Shown: positions 26,464 to 37,884, counted from the first letter of the stretch. The stretch is DNA of 64,000 nucleotides from Anthostomella pinea (GCA_963556695.1 CAUWAG010000003.1:3472001-3536000), one strand, 5' to 3'. Notes: a model not told the origin generated them from the sequence alone. Program-made: numbers and translations.

Positions 26464-27255
26464 GGTGGCGGCGGCAATTTGCAAATTACAGTCGACGGCT
26501 GTAGCACTACCCCAAAAATGTCTTGAAGTTTTGAAGCCTTCGGGGTCACTCGAGTCGAGATCCACTTGCCGGGCTAGATGCCGATGCCGTTGTAAGATCC
26601 GATCTATTGGCAAACACCGAGTCATTGACGCTGGCCGAAACCCCGAATACTTACAAACATTTATACACGTCATCGTGCCCAGACTTCCAGTCACATGTGC
26701 ACTTGCTGTCACGGTCCTGGGCGCCTGGCATTGCGATCGATCCTACAGCTTTTACCGACCCCTCATTGCTGAGTATCTCCCCGGCCCGGTCCAGCTTACA
26801 CCAAGCTAACGTTAGTGGCAACGGCAGATATTACCGGAATGCGGGGGATTCTCTTGCTCTCGGGAAACCAGCGTAGTTGTAAATTTCTTTTCTATCCCCA
26901 AGGAGTTCTTACTGACCCTGATGCGGGGGATATGCATTTGATGCCACATGCGGGCCTTTATTGCTACCTGCTGTATCCCCTCACCTTTATCTTGTTCCCA
27001 TCGAATATCATCTCATCTTGTCGACACCCCGACCTGGAGGCGACTCGCTACCTGGAAACGATTGAGGATAGTTGAATAGCAGTCATCGAACTTACTGCCC
27101 TCTAGTCAAAGGCGAAGCAATGTTGATTTCAATGTTCACTAATATACAGGACCTGTGTGGAGTATGTCCAGCCCCGTGCCTTGATGTCGATAATATTCGC
27201 TTTGTCTGAAACTACAATAAGGCCGAGGGCATCGAACAACAACCTCGGTAATACC
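26464..27255. other. ALDH upstream region / GH43 3' flank
   Basis: This is 792 bp without a supported gene. It must contain the ALDH promoter. No TATA box near the ATG or repeat was identified. Confidence 0.4.
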
Positions 27256-29391
27256 CTAGTCCAGTCCTTCACTGATGGCAATGCCCGAAAAGTCGGCTGG
27301 ATCTAACACAGGCTCCCATTTACCAAAAGAATATAAGCCGAACATCGCACCACAGAACGCACCGCCCACCGGAGGCGAGACTGTCAGGTCTTGCGCTCCG
27401 ACCTCCCAGCTCTCTCCAACGGTGCCAGAGCTCAGCAACAGCCTATAAATACTTGGCCTTGCCTCGATCCGCAGGTGGACAGGTTCGACCGCGTTGAGCG
27501 TGGTTGAGCGCTGGCTGTGCTCCAGTAACGGGTGGGATGTCTAATTCATATCAGCATCCCCCAAGTATTAATCAGCAGTACAATGACTCCAGGGTCATCG
27601 CGTACCTTCATGCAACCAGCGTTTCCCATAGGGACACGGCAGATTACGGTCTTGACTTGCTCCCCGGTCGCAGTCTCGTGCATGGTGACTCCGATGGAGG
27701 CGTACGAGTATTGACTCCACCACACCACCACGCCCGCCTCGTAGCCCGGCTTCCTGGGGTTGAATTGCATATTCGCCTCGAAGGTCTCGGTATACGATGA
27801 CTGTTTCCTCAGCAGCATCGCGGGTGCTTCCGGGGATGAAAGGTCGTAGCAGTTACCGTACAGACGCAGGTGGCCTGGCCGTTCGGTCAGGGTGTAGCAT
27901 TGCTTCAGGGGGGTATCTGAGCATCACAGGTCAGGCAAGTGAGAGATTGGACAGGGATCCAAGGCGACGAACTCTTTTGATACCAGCCAAGCTCCAGATC
28001 AGGCTGGTCTAGAGAGGCTTCCCACTTGACATCTCCAGGCTTGATCTGGGTAGCAAATTGCTGGACGGAACTCCGCCCCTGAGTCTCCAAGGTGATGTTC
28101 CGTCCCTCATTGAAGGCAGGCCAGTCGTCCACCCAGTCAACCTTTACCAGAAACGTTTCGCGCCCTAATACATCAGGTCAGTATGAAGATCCCCGTCGTC
28201 TTAACCCTAACCATGAGAAAATCCCACCTACCCATCTGCGGCTCCAAATAGCCCTCCCCGACTTTCACCGGCCGCACCCCGAGAAACACCGCCCACCATG
28301 CCCCGTCCCCATCCTCAAATACATCCGCATGTCCCGTCCTCTGAACCTCCTCATCAGCGCCATTATACCACAGCGGCGCGCCGCGGCTCTCCCAGGGCCC
28401 ATACACGCCCTCCCTGCTGCGTAACACCCACTCCTGATGTCCGGCCTCTGTGCCCCCCTCCGCAGTGAGCAGGTAGTAGAAATCCCCACGCCGCAGGAGG
28501 TGCGAGCCCTCCGCGATGCCGTGCGGCGAGGTGCGGATCACGGCGGGGGGCGTCAGGGTGCGTCCGGTGGACAGGTCGATTTCCGAGATGTGGATGCCGA
28601 AGTCTTTGAGTTTTGAGTTGGGCGCGCGCGATGCTAGGCGCACGGTCGTGCTGAGGTAGACTTTGCCGTCGGCGTCGTCGTCCCAGAAGAGCTGTGGGTG
28701 TGGATGTGAGAATGGGATACGAGGATGGGCGTGAGAGGGGATGAGAATAGATAGCAAGAAGGATATGAGGATGGGTAAGTGTAAGTAAGCCTGGGCATAG
28801 GTCCAGGGGTGAGAGAATAGGGGTTAGAGCAAGTAAAAAGCTACGCAGAACTCACATCTTGGTCAAATCCTGGGTTGTCGAAGTATATCGGATCGGACCA
28901 AGCGCTATCGTCCCAGATATTGTCCGTGTAGACGTAGAAGCCCCGAGGGAATATTCGCTCCTGTTCCTGTGAGCTGAGTGCTTCACCGGCACTCCAAGAA
29001 TAACAAACATTGCGGTCCTCTAGAGTCTAGACAATAAGAGATGAGCATAACATACATCAGAACCCGGCCTATACCGCTGGAATACCCCCGTGGCGAGGTA
29101 CCAGCGCCGCTCTCCCGGTCTGTACCTCAGCGTGCTAGCCCAGCTCCCCGCGCCCGGCTCCACCGTCCGCATCTCGATCTGGCTCCGGCGCGTGAGCGCA
29201 TGGCCGATGAGCCGCCAGTTGATGAGGTCCGTGGACGTGTATATGGCGCAGCTGGGGAAGTACTCGAAGGTCGATGTGCTGAGGAAGTAGGTCGTGGGCG
29301 CCGAGTCCGATGCCGGAACCGCGCACACGGTCGGGTCCGGGTTGAAACCACGGATTATCGGGTTTTGGAACTTGGTGGTATTTTGGGGCAT
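27256..29391 (-). CDS. GH43 beta-xylosidase / alpha-L-arabinofuranosidase, intracellular type
   Basis: The six exons are 29391-29056, 28966-28856, 28691-28232, 28164-27973, 27916-27606 and 27540-27256, giving about 564 aa. All phases agree. The donor of the fourth intron (GTTCGT) is weak, so that junction is the least sure. The N-terminal five-bladed propeller has Asp19 (GFNPDPTV, general base), Asp149 (GFDQD|LFWDDD, modulator) and Glu210 (IAEGSHLL, general acid). The C-terminal part (ITLETQGRSS, LGWYQK, FEANMQFNPRKPGYEAG, VWWSQYSYASIGV) is the beta-sandwich often fused to GH43 enzymes. No signal peptide is seen, so it probably cleaves imported xylo- or arabino-oligosaccharides in the cytosol. 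It diverges from the gene at 29824 across 432 bp. Confidence 0.9.
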
Positions 29392-29823
29392 TTTGATGCA
29401 ATGAGGCCTCAAGATGTACGTTGATAGGTCTGTAAGATCACAGATGCCTCCACGTTCACGATGGCAGAAAGTATAATCGCTGTCTTGTCGCTCATTGCGA
29501 TCTTTTTATCTGCTCTTCTTGGCTGGTCGGACTTCGGTGCCTATTTCTCCATCAATCACGTACTTTGATGGATACATTAGCATCGTGAAGTTTCGTCATA
29601 CCAGCGTTCCGCTCGGTCGCAACGAAACAATTTGAGAGACCTATTTCCCATCATGGTGTTCGAAGCTGGCAAGTCCAAGGACCCTAGTACTCCGAGACAC
29701 CAAAACCCATTGGTACTAAATACTAACGCTCTTTCTCCACGGTGGTCTTCGCCGTGGCAAATGTCCTGAAGATTACAAAAGGCATCTCATCCCCGGATTC
29801 CAGCACCTGGTACAACCCTCTTC
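29392..29823. promoter_or_regulatory. Divergent promoter region GH43 / orphan gene
   Basis: This is 432 bp between opposite ATGs. No coding frame or clear TATA box was seen. It should carry both promoters. Confidence 0.4.
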
Positions 29824-31116
29824 ATGGCATCGACGCAGCAGTTCGACGAGGCCGAAGGTCTTTGGGACGACCCAACGAATGGCATAGCCGCTTGCACACT
29901 GTGCGGTGCGCCACTAAACCCTCCTGGGTATTATTCACGCGAACAGCGCTGGACCAGCCAGGCCGTCCTCTTGGCGGATCCCATTATCGACTTCAGCAAG
30001 GACCCCTTTCTGCTGGACATATTGCCCAAATCGCTGCTCCAACAGGAACGCACCATCACTCGATATACTGCCGTGCCGCTGGCGCAACAGTACTTTCGGA
30101 TCAGTGATGGAGAACGAAAAGACACTGCTGTCGCAGTAAACCAGACCTCGGGCGACTTCCATTCGGAGCTCTTCATCCCAGCGCACGAAGCTTGTACCAC
30201 TATCCTGGACCGCTTTCTAGGCGTGGGATACCCAGCGCTTGCTCCTCAAACCGGCACGTGGACGATGTCCAAGGTCTGGGACGTCTTACGCTTGCGCTTG
30301 GAAGCTGTATCGGGCAGCCACGAAAGTTCCGGAGATGCGATGTATGGCATTGACCAAGTAGGAGAACCGCACAGCTTCTACATAAGCTCCCCCTGGCAAT
30401 GGGCCGCTCAGTGGGGAGATGCGGAATCACTCTACGACCCCATCAATGTTGGGCCCTACACCGACGTTCTTCTCAACCATGCGAGACGGTCTTCAGACTC
30501 ACAAAGCAGCCTACCACCCAACGACGCATGTGCGCGACTCCGAGGACGCATTGAGCAACTACCGCAAGAACTGCAAGACCACATCCTGGAGGACATGCGT
30601 CCCTCGTCCCGGATTCCGCGCACTTGTGGCCGTGTCGCGGCGCGCATGCCCTGGATGCACAAGCCAAGCTTCGCACAACTTTCTCCAGAAGTCCAAGACC
30701 GCATTCTCAGTGACATGGATCCGTGTTCTCCCCTTCCGCTCACTTGCAACCGTGTCTTGCCGCCGTCGGCGTGGAAACGCATCCTTTCCGAAGCTCTACT
30801 CACACCGTATCTCTGGGACATCGACACGTCTTCGCTCCCTTCGCAGGACTCGGGCATTGACTACGAGTTCCTAGTCCGGCAACTCACCCAGTCCGAAGTC
30901 TTCAACGGGGGAAGAGAGGGAGATGACTGCTATGACAGCTGTGAGGGCCAGTTACTCCAAGATGCTCCCGTCGGACTGCGCAACCGAAGAAGGATCTGGC
31001 GGGTCTTGGAGAGCATGCGGGCGGGAGATATGGCGCATGTTAAGCGGCCCGGGTATGGAGAGTTGTCCATCTTTGGACCGGATGAGGAGTCAGAGGAGGG
31101 GGATGACGACGAATGA
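29824..31116 (+). CDS. Uncharacterised fungal protein, F-box-like helices
   Basis: A single-exon gene of 430 aa runs from the ATG at 29824 to the TGA at 31114-31116. The N-terminus has one CxxC pair (CTLCGAPLNPPGYYSREQRW), which may be half of a zinc site. The middle contains two similar short segments, IEQLPQELQDHILEDM and FAQLSPEVQDRILSDMDP. Both resemble the LP.E....I...L core of fungal F-box helices, so a tandem duplication of that helix is possible. The C-terminus is very acidic (EESEEGDDDE). I do not recognise a named family. Many ascomycete genes of this kind are species-specific F-box-like proteins without a known target. It could act in SCF ubiquitin ligation, but that is an inference from the helix pattern only. 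Confidence 0.72.
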   Translation: MASTQQFDEAEGLWDDPTNGIAACTLCGAPLNPPGYYSREQRWTSQAVLLADPIIDFSKDPFLLDILPKSLLQQERTITRYTAVPLAQQYFRISDGERKDTAVAVNQTSGDFHSELFIPAHEACTTILDRFLGVGYPALAPQTGTWTMSKVWDVLRLRLEAVSGSHESSGDAMYGIDQVGEPHSFYISSPWQWAAQWGDAESLYDPINVGPYTDVLLNHARRSSDSQSSLPPNDACARLRGRIEQLPQELQDHILEDMRPSSRIPRTCGRVAARMPWMHKPSFAQLSPEVQDRILSDMDPCSPLPLTCNRVLPPSAWKRILSEALLTPYLWDIDTSSLPSQDSGIDYEFLVRQLTQSEVFNGGREGDDCYDSCEGQLLQDAPVGLRNRRRIWRVLESMRAGDMAHVKRPGYGELSIFGPDEESEEGDDDE

Positions 31117-32214
31117 CCCTCGAGCGTCCAGCTAAAGGACAGCCAGTTAGATGGAGTGTCATGCTTTACACCGGCTGGTTCAGGTGTAACCTCACTTACC
31201 TTTGGAACATTCACAACTGCTTGATTGCCTCTCCCGCCTCATCATACGATATAGAGCTCGACTAGAGGCGTAAGTCCAGCATCTCATATATGCCGAGGTG
31301 TTCAGAAGAGGCCAGCGTCTCCAATATGCTCATACACACTTGCGCAACCGGAGCAGACACGGCGGGTCTCGGGGACCATGCAGGCAATGTGGAGTAAGGA
31401 GCGTGTTGATAGATGTGCTGTACTGAATTCTCTAGACGTCTGGCTATGAGGCGCTGCCAGTGTAATGGGGAGGACGCTCAGTGCTGCTCATGAAATACTG
31501 TTTCTATCCAGGCAAAAGGATTACCGTGCTACTGTGCGCTCCGCCAGCTCATCGCCGAGGTGGCCCCACCGAGGGAAGCGCCGTCTACGTCGGGTCTGAC
31601 TGCCGCGCATCTCCTTGTCGTCGGCCTCGGCCCTCCATAACCGGCTCGAGATGACAATGGGGGTTGTCTGTTCCCGGGCAGTCTGGGATTCGAAATGACC
31701 GCTTCCACGTGTCGAGCTTGGGCTACAGGTTCGGATTCGGAATTGGACGCGGAAAGAGAAGCAGGAAACAGCATATCATCTACTAGGTAAAGGACACCGT
31801 CGAAGGGGTGAACCCTCTCATCGCAAGCTGTTGCACAAAAACGAGGACCCTCGTAATAACTTACAAGGTTACTTTAGGTCTTATAGTGGATGTAACAAGC
31901 GCTCCTTATGGGATGCGAAGAGGGTCTTTTCGAGGATCCTCTAAGGCTGGAACTTATTAGTACGGTAAACCATGTGCTGTGCCTCCCATGCCACAAAACG
32001 TGCTTCCGCCGGACGCTGTCCGAAGGTCCAGCATACCGCATGTTACGTCAGGTACGTACCTACCTAGTCAGCTACACAGAGTGGGCAGCTCAAAGACCAA
32101 GGTCAAATGGGGAGTCCAACCCCTCCCTTTTACATATTAAGACCATCACCCACACGCTGACCTGTATCCCAACTCAGAACGGTACATTCAGTCACACAGC
32201 CATTCCCCGTCAAG
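31117..32214. other. 1.1-kb spacer before the aldo-keto reductase
   Basis: No supported gene is present. A minus-strand frame at 31529-31774 is GC-rich but has no family resemblance and no splice context. The stretch includes the AKR promoter. Confidence 0.4.
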
Positions 32215-33292
32215 ATGGCGCCCGTAACCGTTCCGACGCTCAAGCTTAACGATGGCAATGAGATTCCCATGGTGGGTTGTGCCCTCAATCACAAATCCTC
32301 ATGAGAGCGTTTGCTAATGTACACCGACTGCACCAGCTATCGTATGGCTTCGGCACGGCTAATTTCGCTGGCGCCGAGGACGACATCAAGGACAAGACTG
32401 TCATGGCCATCAAGAGTGGATATTACCACCTTGATTGCGCCGAATGCAAGCCACCTATCTCCCTTCTGTCTTGTACGTAGTCGTTCTGACACTGTCCTAG
32501 GCTACATGAATGAATCCGGAGTCGGCGCCGGTATCAAGGCATCAGGCGTCGAGCGCGAGAAGCTTTTCGTCACCACCAAGGTGGTCGGCACGAAGAACCA
32601 GGATGTCGATGCTGCTCTCGACACATCACTGAAGAAGCTCGGTCTGGATTACGTCGATCTGTACCTTCTGCATGTGCCATTCTCGGCAGGCGGCCCAGAA
32701 GGAACCCAGAACATCTGGAAGCAGTTAGAGGCCGTCCAGGAGTCCGGCAAGGCCAAGTCCATCGGGGTGTCGAACTTCATGCAGGATGATCTGGAGTTGA
32801 TCTTCAAGGTTGCCAAGATAACCCCCGCTATCAACCAGCTCGAGTACCATCCATATCTGCAGCATGGCGATCTGCTCGACTTCAACCGAAAACATGGCAT
32901 CGCCGTCGCTGTCTACTCGCCCTTGTCAGCGATCACGGCTGCGCGACCAGGCCCGGTGGACGAGGTGTATGCCGAGCTGGCCAAGAAGTACGGCGTCTCG
33001 GAGAGCGATGTAGGGCTGAGATGGTGCCTCGATCAAAACATTGTGACGATCACGACAAGCTCCAGCAAGGAACGTCTTGATGGCTACATGAAGAACACAT
33101 TCAGTTTCAGGTTGGTGCCCCAGGAAATCGAGCGCATCTCCGAGCTGGGCAAGCAGAAGCACTACCAGGGGTTGGGAATGGGTGAGTTCGATTCCACACG
33201 CCCCCTTCTATCGCCGTAGAATCTAACCATTAGAATTAGCGTTCATGACCAAGTATTATGGCAATTACAAAGTTGAACAGGAAGCGGCTTGA
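32215..33292 (+). CDS. Aldo-keto reductase (AKR superfamily)
   Basis: The four exons are 32215-32271, 32337-32445, 32501-33181 and 33240-33292, giving 299 aa. The complete catalytic tetrad is present: Asp52, Tyr57, Lys82 and His113 (HLDCAE|CYMNE, FVTTK, YLLHVPF). The cofactor-binding end TTSSSKERLDGYM is typical of NADPH-dependent AKRs. Intron 2 has a GC donor (GCAAGC at 32446) and an AG acceptor at 32499-32500; removing it restores the frame exactly beside the catalytic Tyr57. The enzyme reduces aldehydes or ketones. By length and motif it falls among fungal AKRs related to polyketone or xylose/arabinose reductases, but the substrate is open. There is no targeting signal. Confidence 0.9.
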
Positions 33293-33728
33293 AGTCCCCG
33301 AGGGTATTTTGGACTGGGTGAGTGCACACCGATGTAGCTACGAGCAACACCTCAGGCTGTTGTCCCAATCATCAGAGGCAATGCTGAGTCAAAGAGACGA
33401 AATCAAGGAGCCATTCGGGTCTTTGTCTGGCTTATATGGTGCGCTACTCGGCCACCCCCATCCCAAGTCGACTACTTTCAGGGAATGTCGGGTTCGTAGC
33501 ATGGCAGCTCATTTCCAACAATAGTGAAGTCAAACTGCACAGTGTCCTCATTCGGCTACGACTCAAAACCACAAGAATCCAATCTGTAATTTATGTTGGA
33601 TTTATGTTCTATCCTCCACTGCTGTATCACCAGCTACCCAGCCCAAACAACAAGGTTCAACGTTTGTATGCAACTGTTCAGCGGAAATGTTCCTTCGAGT
33701 GACACTGCGTTGCAGCTTATTTTGCAGC
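33293..33728. other. Convergent 3' spacer
   Basis: This is 436 bp between the AKR stop and the stop of the minus-strand orphan gene. No feature was recognised. Confidence 0.4.
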
Positions 33729-34367
33729 CTAATTGCCATCGTTGAACCTGTCACAGTACCGACCACTCCGTCCCAGACCGATTCCGCGCTTCACAGGTGC
33801 CGCGAGAGCTACGTTCCTCAATATGGCGTCGAAGTCCTGACTGGGCTTCTCCTCGTCAACGACCAATTGGCCTGAGAAAGTCGACAGCCGGTTCGACTGC
33901 TTTGGCCTAGCGGGCTTCTCCTCGTCAACGACCATGAGGCCCGAGAAAGTGGATAGCCGGTTCGACTGCTGTGGCCTAGTGGCCCTCTCCTGAAAGGGCA
34001 TCAAGTGCGAAAACCTCGGCGCAGGCCGGGCGTCCTCCACGACCTCGGGGAGATCCGAAAACCGCTTCGAATCCCAGCGCCGCGGTGCATACTTCGTACT
34101 GGTCCTGCGGCTGGAGCACTGGCTGCGCATAATGGAGCCGTTTTTCTTCAGCCCGGCGCCCGAGCTGCCGTCTAGCTCGGCGGCATACTCGACGGTCGGT
34201 GTGCTAGGTGCCGTGTATGGCACCGGGCATTCTAGCTCGAAGCGAATGCTGCCTGCAGCATTGAAACCCTGGCTGGGAGTGTCTTCCGGGATGTCTGCGT
34301 ATTGGTATGCGTAGGGATCGGAGAACATCCACGGTTGGGCAGAGTTGAATGAGTTTGTCACAGACAT
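33729..34367 (-). CDS. Orphan protein with a duplicated motif
   Basis: The single exon from the ATG at 34367 to the TAG at 33729-33731 gives 212 aa. The frame is open further upstream, but 34367 is the first ATG with a plausible leader; a TATA-like sequence (TATAAG on the minus strand, about 34491-34497) lies about 125 bp above it. The protein is hydrophilic, without signal peptide or membrane span. Its main visible feature is a near-perfect tandem motif, QSNRLSTFSGLMVVDEEKP followed by QSNRLSTFSGQLVVDEEKP, separated by a few Arg/Pro/Lys residues. It ends with a basic region (KRGIGLGRSGR). I do not recognise the family. It is probably lineage-specific. Confidence 0.62.
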   Translation of the reverse strand: MSVTNSFNSAQPWMFSDPYAYQYADIPEDTPSQGFNAAGSIRFELECPVPYTAPSTPTVEYAAELDGSSGAGLKKNGSIMRSQCSSRRTSTKYAPRRWDSKRFSDLPEVVEDARPAPRFSHLMPFQERATRPQQSNRLSTFSGLMVVDEEKPARPKQSNRLSTFSGQLVVDEEKPSQDFDAILRNVALAAPVKRGIGLGRSGRYCDRFNDGN

Positions 34368-34938
34368 GATGAAGTGAAGTAATGAAAGGGGAATATGACG
34401 AAAAGGAAATTTAATGAGTGAATAGCGGAGCAAACTGAGGATTTTTGCCAGAAAGGGGGCGGGCGAAGATGGCGGGAAGCCCTCGGGCCTCTTATATTTG
34501 GCTTTCCTTTGAGCATCGACATTGTTTCTTTCACCATCCACCTTGCTTTATCGCGTCGAGTACGCATTGTATTGCGGCCAGACCTACCCGGAGATTTCCG
34601 TAGCTCTTTATGCCGATATATTACTTTATCCAGCGCCATGGGCTCATTGGATTCCAGGCCAGCCATTCCTTTGTCTTGATGGCCGACTCCATGATCCTAT
34701 CACGACATTGACAAGATGGACATGCGGGAATTACGTCTTCGTTAAGAATTTGCCCGCCCCATCCGGGCCTGCACATACCTCTGATCTTGCCTCAAGGCGT
34801 CGACCTTTTTATAGCCGATAGGAAAGAGGTAGCGATGAGTGCTCAGTTGATGTCTCAACTCCTCAACGCAATGCCTGGCACTCCCTTTCGTCTCTGATAT
34901 AGCGGTAGGAACGCTTACAGACAACAGCAGAATGTGCC
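34368..34938. other. Upstream region of the orphan gene / methyltransferase 3' flank
   Basis: This 571-bp stretch has no supported gene. It contains the TATA-like sequence described for the orphan gene. Confidence 0.4.
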
Positions 34939-35982
34939 TTATGTCGGAGGCTTGGGGACAGTGTACAATAGTTCACCACTGGGAATAGCAATAAAAGCAC
35001 CCTCCTCGGTAGCCCACTGCTTCCAGGCTCGACTAATGTTCTCCAAGTCCTGCTGCGTGCCGACACTGTGCTCCAACACATTCCGTGCGAAGTCCGATTT
35101 CAGCGCCCGATCTGTCCAGCTCTCGCCCCAGTTCCGCGCCGAGTCGCCAATGTAGAACCACGAAGACCAGCTGCTCTGCAGGTTAGCGTCCACGAAGCCG
35201 GCGCCGCGAGCCCACGAGCGGACGTAGCGGCCAGCGTTCGGCTCGCCTCCACACGCGCGAGCCGTCTTCTGGTAGAACTCGCCCCATTGCTCCAGGCCTT
35301 CGGGTTCGGGGTACCATGCGAAGCTCTTGTAGTCAGCCTCCCGCGCCGCTACGATGCCGCCGGGTTTGGCCACACGCTGCATCTCCTTCAGGATACCTAT
35401 GGGGTCCCCTACGTGCTGCAGGACCTATTTCCTCTGGCAAATCAGTGATACATTCCACAATTCGGTTGATGTCTACGTGAAGCTGGAAGGTCACACGGAC
35501 CTGGTGGCAGAAAACAACGTCGAACATGTCGTCTGCATAGGGCAGCCCGTTTGCGTCGAGAGTCTCGAAGACACAGTTGGTGATGCCGCGGTCCTGCGTC
35601 AGGGCATGAGCCTGGTCGAGGACGCTCTCGGAAAAGTCGACACCAGTGACCTTGCCTTCAGGTACGAGCTCAGCCACTGCGAGATAAGGGGGGTCAGTAA
35701 TCCAGTACTTCTTTCCGTAGAACTTCCCATTGGCCAATTCATGAGAGCTTGAGATGTGTGACAGCAGCACATAGTCCCCCAATTATGAAGAAATGGCTTC
35801 CGGGATCACTCACGATCCGCCGTGATGGTACCGGGCCCGCACCCGATGTCCAGGATGGTGAAATGAGCTTGTAGATGCGGAAGCAAGAAAGCAGCGCTGT
35901 CTTTGGCCGTACGCCGTGCATGGCTGCTCACGACGCTCGAGTGGTGGCCGTGGGAGTATGCCGCTTCTTCGGGCCCTGCCAT
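34939..35982 (-). CDS. SAM-dependent class I methyltransferase
   Basis: The three exons are 35982-35814, 35676-35501 and 35424-34939, with introns of 137 and 76 nt, encoding 276 aa. The Rossmann motif I is ILDIGCGPGTITADLAEL and spans the first junction. Then come GKVTGVDFSESVLDQA (motif II acidic residue) and DDMFDVVFCHQVLQH (motif IV and post-motif), followed by LKEMQRVAKPGGIVAAREAD, typical of UbiE-like fungal methyltransferases. The C-terminal cap is WSSWFYIGDSARNW...WATEEGAFIAIPSGELL. The substrate is unknown; such enzymes often act on small metabolites. No biosynthetic core enzyme is adjacent, so a secondary-metabolite role is not supported. Confidence 0.9.
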
Positions 35983-36312
35983 GCTGCAGGAATCAGATGC
36001 GAACGAGGGATCAGGTAGTGTCAGGAGGTTAACTGAATGATGGACAGTGGAATCTAGACGCGACGGTGCTCATGATGAGGCATAGTTCATGTTGCAACTT
36101 GCCAGGGCTGCATGACATCATGTGGGCAAAAGTGGACGAGGATGAGGCCGATACCGGCTACTCCAATTATACTGCCCGTCTGCCCGTCCAGTTCACCGCC
36201 CCAGAGCCTATGTTACGGTAATACGTGACTATTTCACCCCCGTGGTTCCCAATACGCTTCAGGCTTCAGGCTTCAGTCTCATCCCTCCCAAGGCTTGATC
36301 GTCTTTCCCTCT
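35983..36312. other. Spacer with GCTTCAG triplication
   Basis: This is 330 bp between two minus-strand genes. It contains three GCTTCAG units in tandem at about 36256-36276. It probably holds the methyltransferase promoter. Confidence 0.4.
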
Positions 36313-37056
36313 TCATAGTTCCCACCAGAAGGTGAAGGGGCCGACCTTGTCCGCCAGCTTCTTCCATGTCTCATCCGGATCCTCCCTGTGCGGGACATTG
36401 ACGTTCTCTTCGACGTAAACGAACCCGTTCGCCTCGTAGAGTGGCCTGCCGTACGGCGTGGAGTCGAGGAAGAACTCGGATCCAAGCTTGTCGGCTTCCT
36501 TGATGCCCCAGTCCATGAATTGCTGGCCAACGCCTCTGCGTCGGTAATCGGGATGCGTAAAGATGATGAAGAGGTCTTGATCTCAACTCCGCCCCAACCC
36601 CGAGCATTGCCATTTGCCATGGCACCGTGGTGAGCAAGCACTACTTACACACATGAGGTCTCTGGGCGACGCGAGCCCGAGGCACAGAATGGTTCGCCAG
36701 CGCCTGTCCAACCCACTCGCGCGAGCTGTCGTCCGGGAACCACGTCATCTTCGGATGGCTCGGGTTGGCAAACGGGTTCTCCTTGTGGATATTCCATAGC
36801 GCGCCACCGGCGATCTTGCCATCCTTCTCGGTGTCGACAATCTTCTGCCAGTAGCTTGATGGGTCGTGCGTGTGCCAGAGCTTCAGGCGATCCGCGGCCT
36901 CCTGGATGGCGTCCTCGCGGGCCTGTGCTGTGTCGCCGTGCGTGGGAAGAAGACGTGGAAGAACTTCTGCGGCGGGTCTTCGTATGACTCGAACATGCTG
37001 CGGGCGAGGGCCGGGAAGTCGGTCTCCGCGTTGACTTCCTGGAGTTCGAGCGGCAT
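36313..37056 (-). CDS. GNAT N-acetyltransferase, single-base frame break in exon 1
   Basis: The two exons, 37056-36649 and 36581-36313, flank a 67-nt intron (GTAAGT...TTGAG). The start MPLELQEVNAETDFPAL is in frame to FFHVFF, and the downstream family sequence (THGDTAQAREDAIQEAADRLKLW) continues one base out of frame. The break is at the GGG run 36944-36946 (CCC on the coding strand). One extra C would restore FFPTHGD and also the exact phase at the intron, giving 225 aa. The GNAT acetyl-CoA motif is THPDYRRRGVGQQFMDWG and the end is GFVYVEEN...GPFTFWWEL. The family transfers acetyl from acetyl-CoA to an amine; the substrate is unknown. The fact that one base repairs everything favours a sequence error or a very recent mutation. 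Confidence 0.75.
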
Positions 37057-37884
37057 TTTCGCTGTGTGGGTGGTGATAGAAGATATAAAGCAGGTCCCGT
37101 TCTCGAAAACTGGTGGTAAGATACATCTGGAATCGCTAAGTAATTTGTATGAGCTTCAATCTGGGGGTGCATGGGTCCTCGGCGGCAGGTCGATATGCAG
37201 TTGGTGATATTCCGTGACTAGGGCGCAGCACCGACGTCGCCAGACACGCAGGCTGCAGCCATCCCGAGCTGAGGTATCACATCATCGAGGCCCGTAAGGG
37301 ATAGCGAGCTGGTTCGTGATGGGTTCTCATTGGTGTGTTAGCTTTATGAGTCGTAGCGATGCGACGAAAGGTTCCGTCTCTGCTCTCGAATTTGCCGGGC
37401 GCCATGTCTCCGTCGCGACGGTAAGGCACATTACTGCTTTCTGGATCATTTTGACGATGGGATCTCCAGTCTCGACCTGTCCCATCCTCAAACAGCCTGG
37501 AAGACGAACCTCATTGTGTTACGGGGATTGCGCAGCACGGTATGAGAGTCGTAGTTCGACTGTCTTGTTACGTGCGAGATGGGTTGGGCGTGCTTGTCCT
37601 CGTTCTGGAAGATATCACGAAGAAGAGCAAAGCAACGAAGGCGTAGATAAGAGTGATTATTGGAATTTCTACGTATTGACCCATACATCCACAATGACTA
37701 GTTCCCACCCCTAACCCATCCTTGCACTAATAATAAACAGAAGCGCGAGCTGTGGGGATGGGACATTTGCTTATTTCCTCATGACTTCCTTTGCAATTCG
37801 TGGGTATTTCAATTCGTACGGACAGTGTATGAACTCCCTCCTCGGCGAGTGTACAGAACGAGCCTTCACTCTCCAGCAGCCACA
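37057..37884. other. Gene-free spacer before the hydrolase pseudogene
   Basis: This is 828 bp without a supported coding frame. It should contain the GNAT promoter and the former promoter of the hydrolase. Confidence 0.4.

Noticed and set aside
31529..31774. GC-rich minus-strand frame of 81 codons
   Set aside because: No family resemblance, no splice context, low-information composition.
34939..35982. Methyltransferase as part of a secondary-metabolite cluster
   Set aside because: No polyketide synthase, NRPS, terpene synthase or pathway regulator lies nearby.
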